A stretch of 10,238 bases of DNA from Tannerella sp. (lineage in GTDB: Bacteria; Bacteroidota; Bacteroidia; Bacteroidales; Tannerellaceae): the NCBI GenBank assembly GCA_031282485.1, contig JAITDQ010000276.1, positions 1 to 10,238 on the forward strand, written 5' to 3'. Made by a program: the position numbers and the translations under genes. The notes beneath the pieces were generated by a model. The model saw only the letters and a program-made list of their open reading frames with translations, did not search any database and was not told the origin of the DNA. This document shows positions 6,188 through 10,238 of this stretch, in pieces. Numbering within the stretch: the stretch's first letter is position 1; the number at the start of each line of letters is the position of its first letter.

Positions 6188-8366
6188 CAAGGGAGTAACG
6201 CAGTTTGTCCGTTATTAAAGGGATTTCGGCGGGGTCGATGCCGGCGGCCGTGAGTTCGGGGATGTCGCGGACGAATGTTGTGCGGAATTTTTCGTAATCG
6301 CCTTTCAGCGTTTCTACGGATTTTTTGTACAGTTTGAGCGCACCTTTGATGTCCTGCAATACCCATTCGGTGTGGCCGGCGTTCATGTAATCCTGATAAT
6401 CGGGTTTGTACGACAGTATTTTGTTGTAGTAATTACGCGCCTGATCGTACCTTCCCGCAAGGAACGAACACCATGCGACAGGCCGCCACGCTTTATTGCC
6501 TTCGGCGTTTAAATAGTCGGCTTTGAAGTAATATTTCAATGCTTCCGTATAATTCTTCATATCCAGATAGCAAGAGCCTATACTCAGTAAGATAGAAAGA
6601 TTTTCCGGGTCGAGTTTTTCGTGTTGGAGGTAATAGTTGATTGCCTTTTCGTGTTTTTTTACCGCACGGTAGCACTGTGCCGTGCGACGCAGTAACCATT
6701 TACTTTTCGGGTTAATGATTTCCGCTTTTGCATAATCCGCTATTGCGCCTTCGTAATCGCCCGTCATCTGTTTGCAGTAACCGGTCTTCTGGTATAATGC
6801 CTCATCATTGTTTTCCCCGGACGATTCCGTCAGGTGTTCGTATATGATCCGGGCATCCTCGAAATAGTTTTTACTCAAGTAATGATCGGCTATATTCATC
6901 AGGTCGTTTTTGTCCGAAAAATAAGCTTGCAGGACGGGCAGATTGTGAAAATCAAGAGGCTGTGTGAATATATCGTTAAACTCATTGCGGCGCAGATACA
7001 GCTTGTGAAAACGGTACAAATCCTGTACGTACTGCCTGACTGTGCGTTCGATAGCATCGTTCCTTGTCTGCAGTTCCGCCAGTTGTTGCTGTTTGAGTTC
7101 GCTCAGCTGGCTTTCGAGCTGGCTTATCATCATCCTGCGGCCGGCCTCCGGTATTTGTTTGATGCTGAAATAAAAGGAATATAAGTCGGAGTTGCACATA
7201 AATCCTACGCCGGTTATTATTTCAAACGATTTCATGATGATATCGTCTTCCGGCAACGACGAATGACCCGCAAAGAAAGGCATGAACCAGTTACTTATCT
7301 CATTGAAAAACGGGAAACTTTTGAGGTGTATGAATGTCGAGTGCATGACGTCCGCGCCTTCTTCCTGCAACTTGTTAAATTCTTCTATCTTCTTTCCCAG
7401 TTTGCCGTTCGACAGTTTTTCCATCCATTCGGGATTCATTTCCTCTTCGGTATATTCGAGGGAGATGTCGCCGGGTGACAGATACGGATTAAATTTCGAC
7501 TTCAGTTTCATCATTTCGGGGATTATCTCGTCCCTGATTTTATTTGAGATTTTTTCCGTTTCGCGCGACAGGATGAAACACTGGATGATCATATAGGTGA
7601 TTTTCCGAAATTCTGTTTCTTCCGCCAGCGCATCCAGCCGGTGTTTGATTTCCGGGAAACAGTCCACGCGATGCCGGTACAGGTATAATGTTAACAGAAT
7701 CCCCGTATATGCGCGTATTTTCACTTCCCGGTCGTTGATTCCGGCTGCAATTATGAGCAGTTGAAGTTTCCTTTTATCAAAAAATTCCTGCAATCCGAGA
7801 ATAAGCGATGAGACAATTTGACAGTTCAATATTGTCATGCCTTTTATTCCGCTTGTCTTTCCGGCAGGCATGTTCCCGGCGTCAATCGTTGTGTGCAGGC
7901 TTGTCATTTCTTCTTCCGTAAGATAACCGGACGTCCATATACGTTTGAACAGCAGCGATACGGCTTTCTCGGCGAACGATGTGTGGCCTGTTTCATACGA
8001 TGAAATGATCGTATCGGTGAGTTTTGCAATGTCTTCCGGGTGAGTTGAGAAAGTGCGCCTTACGGTGTAATATAAATAGGCGGATTCCCTTGTAAACACA
8101 TGCTGTGTTATTTTGTCAGCCAGTTCGTAGGCCGAGGCAGTAAGCTCGTTATAAATCTTTGTTTGCATGGGGTCTCTCGACCCTTCCGTGTAGTAATATA
8201 ACAGCTGTTTATACGTTTCCTGCAGGCTGTTCAGCTCATCCAGGAACATAAACGAGCGCGTACCGGCCATAAAACCGTACAGGGAATCGAAAGCCGCTTT
8301 CAACTCCCTTCTGTCGAGCGAATTTGTTATCTGCTCGCGGGTCGTATGTATCTCTTGTGTTGTCAT
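6183..8366 (-). CDS. TPR-repeat protein, cytoplasmic, function unknown
   Basis: A 727-residue protein from the ATG at 8366. I do not recognise a named family. The first roughly 400 residues are helical, rich in Tyr, Leu and Glu, without signal peptide or membrane segments. A likely coiled coil follows at about 412-442 (LESQLSELKQQQLAELQ region). The C-terminal third is an array of about six tetratricopeptide repeats, roughly residues 486-690, with typical A/G-Y-A pairs such as GDYEGAIADYAKA, KKHEKAINYYLQ, KNYTEALKYYFKA and GRYDQARNYYNK. Such arrays usually mediate protein-protein binding, so a scaffold or adaptor role is inferred. An in-frame ATG at 8393 would add nine residues, but it sits 2 nt after a TAnnTTTG box, where transcription itself should begin, so I chose 8366. 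The gene is divergent from lepA, with a compact shared promoter. Its 3' end is followed by a 178-nt gap before the dipeptidyl peptidase start. Confidence 0.85.
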   Translation of the reverse strand: MTTQEIHTTREQITNSLDRRELKAAFDSLYGFMAGTRSFMFLDELNSLQETYKQLLYYYTEGSRDPMQTKIYNELTASAYELADKITQHVFTRESAYLYYTVRRTFSTHPEDIAKLTDTIISSYETGHTSFAEKAVSLLFKRIWTSGYLTEEEMTSLHTTIDAGNMPAGKTSGIKGMTILNCQIVSSLILGLQEFFDKRKLQLLIIAAGINDREVKIRAYTGILLTLYLYRHRVDCFPEIKHRLDALAEETEFRKITYMIIQCFILSRETEKISNKIRDEIIPEMMKLKSKFNPYLSPGDISLEYTEEEMNPEWMEKLSNGKLGKKIEEFNKLQEEGADVMHSTFIHLKSFPFFNEISNWFMPFFAGHSSLPEDDIIMKSFEIITGVGFMCNSDLYSFYFSIKQIPEAGRRMMISQLESQLSELKQQQLAELQTRNDAIERTVRQYVQDLYRFHKLYLRRNEFNDIFTQPLDFHNLPVLQAYFSDKNDLMNIADHYLSKNYFEDARIIYEHLTESSGENNDEALYQKTGYCKQMTGDYEGAIADYAKAEIINPKSKWLLRRTAQCYRAVKKHEKAINYYLQHEKLDPENLSILLSIGSCYLDMKNYTEALKYYFKADYLNAEGNKAWRPVAWCSFLAGRYDQARNYYNKILSYKPDYQDYMNAGHTEWVLQDIKGALKLYKKSVETLKGDYEKFRTTFVRDIPELTAAGIDPAEIPLITDKLRYSLE

Positions 8367-8395
8367 TTCTGTTTTTTTCGAAACAAAAGCCATGC

Positions 8396-8403
8396 CAAAA
8401 ATA
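8396..8403 (-). promoter_or_regulatory. -7 promoter element (TATTTTTG) of the TPR gene
   Basis: The minus strand reads TATTTTTG, an exact TAnnTTTG match. The expected start is near 8390, giving a leader of about 24 nt to the ATG at 8366, similar to the leaders inferred for fur and lepA. The best upstream partner is a poor GTTA (8429-8426), 22 nt away, which lies inside the lepA -7 box. Confidence 0.5.
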
Positions 8404-8425
8404 GTGTTTTTATGGCATTAATTAG

Positions 8426-8433
8426 TAACTTTG
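8426..8433 (+). promoter_or_regulatory. -7 promoter element (TAACTTTG) of lepA
   Basis: The plus strand reads TAACTTTG followed by CCCC, identical over 12 nt to the dipeptidyl peptidase promoter. Transcription should begin near 8438-8440, leaving about 20 nt before the ATG at 8460. No good -33 TTTG is present; GTGT at 8404-8407 is 18 nt upstream and abuts the divergent TPR -7 box. The leader AAAATTAGAAATATTTTAA is A/T-only apart from one G, as is common for Bacteroidota leaders lacking Shine-Dalgarno sequences. Confidence 0.6.
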
Positions 8434-8459
8434 CCCCGTAAAAATTAGAAATATTTTAA

Positions 8460-10238
8460 ATGAATCACATTCGCAACTTTTGTATTATTGCTCATATTGA
8501 CCACGGAAAGAGTACATTGGCCGATCGTCTGCTCGAATATACGAAGACGATAGACGCTAAAAATATGCAGGATCAGGTGCTCGATGATATGGATATTGAA
8601 CGTGAACGCGGCATAACGATAAAAAGTCACGCGATACAGATGGAGTATGAATATCGGGGAGAAAAGTATATCCTGAACCTTATCGATACTCCGGGGCACG
8701 TGGATTTTTCGTACGAAGTGTCACGTTCCATTGCAGCCTGCGAAGGTGCACTGCTCATTGTTGATGCGGCGCAGGGTATTCAGGCGCAGACGATTTCCAA
8801 TCTTTACATGGCGATAGACAATGATCTGGAGATTATTCCCGTAATAAACAAAATCGATCTCCCCAGTGCGATGCCCGAAGAGGTGGAAGACCAGATCGTG
8901 GAACTGCTCGGTTCCCCGCGCGATACGATCATCCGCGCCAGCGGCAAGACGGGAGAAGGTGTATACGATATTCTGAATGCAATCGTAGACCGGGTGCCGA
9001 TGCCGAAAGGCGATCCGGGCGCTCCCCTGCAATGCCTGATTTTTGATTCCGTCTTTAATCCGTTTCGCGGGATAATCGCCTATTTCAAGGTCGTTAACGG
9101 CGTGATCCGGAAAGGCGATATGGTGAAGTTCATCGCGACCGGGAAGGAATATGACGCCGACGAAGTGGGTGTGCTGAAATTAGAGATGAGTCCCCGCGAC
9201 GAAGTGCGCACCGGCGACGTCGGCTATATCATTTCGGGCATAAAAACCTCCAGGGAGGTCAGGGTAGGGGATACGATCACTCACGTCAAGCGTCCGGCGG
9301 AAGGAGGCATTGCCGGCTTTGAGGAGGTTAAACCAATGGTATTTGCCGGGGTTTATCCGATCGAAGCGGAGGAATTTGAAAATTTGCGTTCATCGCTCGA
9401 AAAATTACAGCTGAACGACGCCTCGCTTACCTTTCAGCCGGAGAGTTCCGTCGCTCTGGGCTTCGGTTTCCGTTGCGGTTTTCTGGGATTGCTTCACATG
9501 GAAATCATTCAGGAACGGCTGGATCGCGAGTTTAATATGGACGTGATTACAACCGTCCCCAACGTTTCATACAAAGTATACGACCGCAAAGGCAATTGTA
9601 CGGAAGTGCATAACCCGGGCGGATTGCCCGACCCGACGCTTATCGAACGGATAGAAGAACCGTATATTCGTGCCTCCGTGATTACGCAGACGACCTATAT
9701 CGGGCCGATCATGACCCTGTGTCTCGGCAAACGCGGCATCCTTGTAAAGCAGGAATATATCACCGGTAACCGGATTGAGATTATCTACGATCTGCCGTTG
9801 GGCGAGATTGTCATAGATTTTTATGACAAGCTGAAAAGCATCTCGAAAGGATATGCGTCGTTCGACTATCATCTGCACGATTACCGTCCGGGTAAATTAG
9901 TGAAGCTCGACATTCTCCTTAACGGTGAATCGGTCGATGCCCTGTCCACGTTAACGCATTTCGATAACAGCGTCACCTTCGGCCGCCGGATGTGCGAAAA
10001 GCTGAAAGAACTTATTCCTCGCCAGCAGTTCGACATAGCCATTCAGGCCGCAATCGGTTCGAAAATCATATCCCGCGAAACCGTAAAAGCCGTACGGAAA
10101 GATGTGACGGCAAAATGCTATGGCGGCGACGTCTCCCGCAAACGAAAACTGCTCGAAAAACAAAAAGAAGGCAAGAAACGCATGAAGCAAATCGGCACGG
10201 TAGAAGTCCCCCAAAAAGCCTTCCTCGCCGTCTTGAAG
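8460..10238 (+). CDS. lepA: Translation elongation factor 4 (LepA), last codons beyond window
   Basis: Ribosome-associated translational GTPase LepA/EF4, affecting initiation or back-translocation depending on the study, cytoplasmic and partly membrane-associated. The frame is open for 593 codons to the window edge. GTPase motifs are G1 AHIDHGKST (11-19), the switch-I segment with RERGITIKS (48-56), G3 DTPGH (76-80), G4 NKID (130-133) and the G5-like ASGKTG (161-166). The EF-G-like middle domains follow, with [16 protein letters not shown] typical of LepA. The LepA-specific C-terminal domain has [20 protein letters not shown] and ends in QKAFLAVLK, so only a few residues and the stop are missing. 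The ATG at 8460 begins [19 protein letters not shown], as expected for the family. It is transcribed divergently from the TPR gene. Confidence 0.98.
   Translation, partial: MNHIRNFCIIAHIDHGKSTLADRLLEYTKTIDAKNMQDQVLDDMDIERERGITIKSHAIQMEYEYRGEKYILNLIDTPGHVDFSYEVSRSIAACEGALLIVDAAQGIQAQTISNLYMAIDNDLEIIPVINKIDLPSAMPEEVEDQIVELLGSPRDTIIRASGKTGEGVYDILNAIVDRVPMPKGDPGAPLQCLIFDSVFNPFRGIIAYFKVVNGVIRKGDMVKFIATGKEYDADEVGVLKLEMSPRDEVRTGDVGYIISGIKTSREVRVGDTITHVKRPAEGGIAGFEEVKPMVFAGVYPIEAEEFENLRSSLEKLQLNDASLTFQPESSVALGFGFRCGFLGLLHMEIIQERLDREFNMDVITTVPNVSYKVYDRKGNCTEVHNPGGLPDPTLIERIEEPYIRASVITQTTYIGPIMTLCLGKRGILVKQEYITGNRIEIIYDLPLGEIVIDFYDKLKSISKGYASFDYHLHDYRPGKLVKLDILLNGESVDALSTLTHFDNSVTFGRRMCEKLKELIPRQQFDIAIQAAIGSKIISRETVKAVRKDVTAKCYGGDVSRKRKLLEKQKEGKKRMKQIGTVEVPQKAFLAVLK

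Noticed and set aside
8445..10214. Minus-strand ORFs opposite lepA
   Set aside because: lepA is continuous and motif-complete on the plus strand; these frames have no support.
1..10238. CRISPR array, transposon, phage or toxin-antitoxin module
   Set aside because: No repeat array, transposase, integrase, terminal inverted repeats or small paired genes are seen; the window is almost fully covered by housekeeping-type genes.

Overview
The window looks like ordinary chromosomal core sequence from a member of the Bacteroidales (phylum Bacteroidota). Three things point there. The -7 promoter elements read TAnnTTTG, as in Bacteroides, and I saw no clear Shine-Dalgarno sequences at the starts I checked. 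The HisRS motifs are of the type I associate with Bacteroidota. A lipoprotein dipeptidyl peptidase III carries the bacterial HECLGH zinc motif. I cannot name the genus from sequence alone. Coding density is very high, and I see no tRNA, rRNA, CRISPR array, insertion sequence, prophage or plasmid marker.

Layout from left to right. Positions 1-6004 hold five minus-strand genes. In transcription order they are a dipeptidyl peptidase III lipoprotein (3938-6004), a Fur-family regulator (3384-3881), purA (2103-3377), a YugP-type membrane zinc peptidase (1336-2019) and hisS (1-1308, C-terminal end cut by the window edge). Gaps are short: 6 nt between fur and purA, 27 nt between the peptidase and hisS. 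No convincing terminator separates the genes, so partial read-through is likely, with internal promoters before fur and before the dipeptidyl peptidase. A 178-nt intergenic region (6005-6182) separates this block from a long minus-strand TPR protein (6183-8366). That gene is divergent from lepA (8460 to the window end, missing only its last few codons).

The genes are mostly housekeeping: histidine charging of tRNA, AMP synthesis from IMP, the translation GTPase LepA/EF4, membrane and peptide proteolysis, and one regulator. Nothing shows them forming one pathway.

I did not find a striking undescribed system. The points most worth a second look are: (1) the Fur-family protein keeps the structural CxxC zinc pairs but lacks most regulatory metal-ligand histidines, and its gene is AT-richer than its neighbours; (2) the lepA/TPR divergent promoters are packed so tightly that each -33 region falls on the other's -7 element; (3) the 6005-6182 intergenic region has a near-perfect 19-bp repeat pair and a plus-strand promoter-like element with no recognised gene behind it; (4) promoter positions support downstream starts for the TPR and Fur genes.
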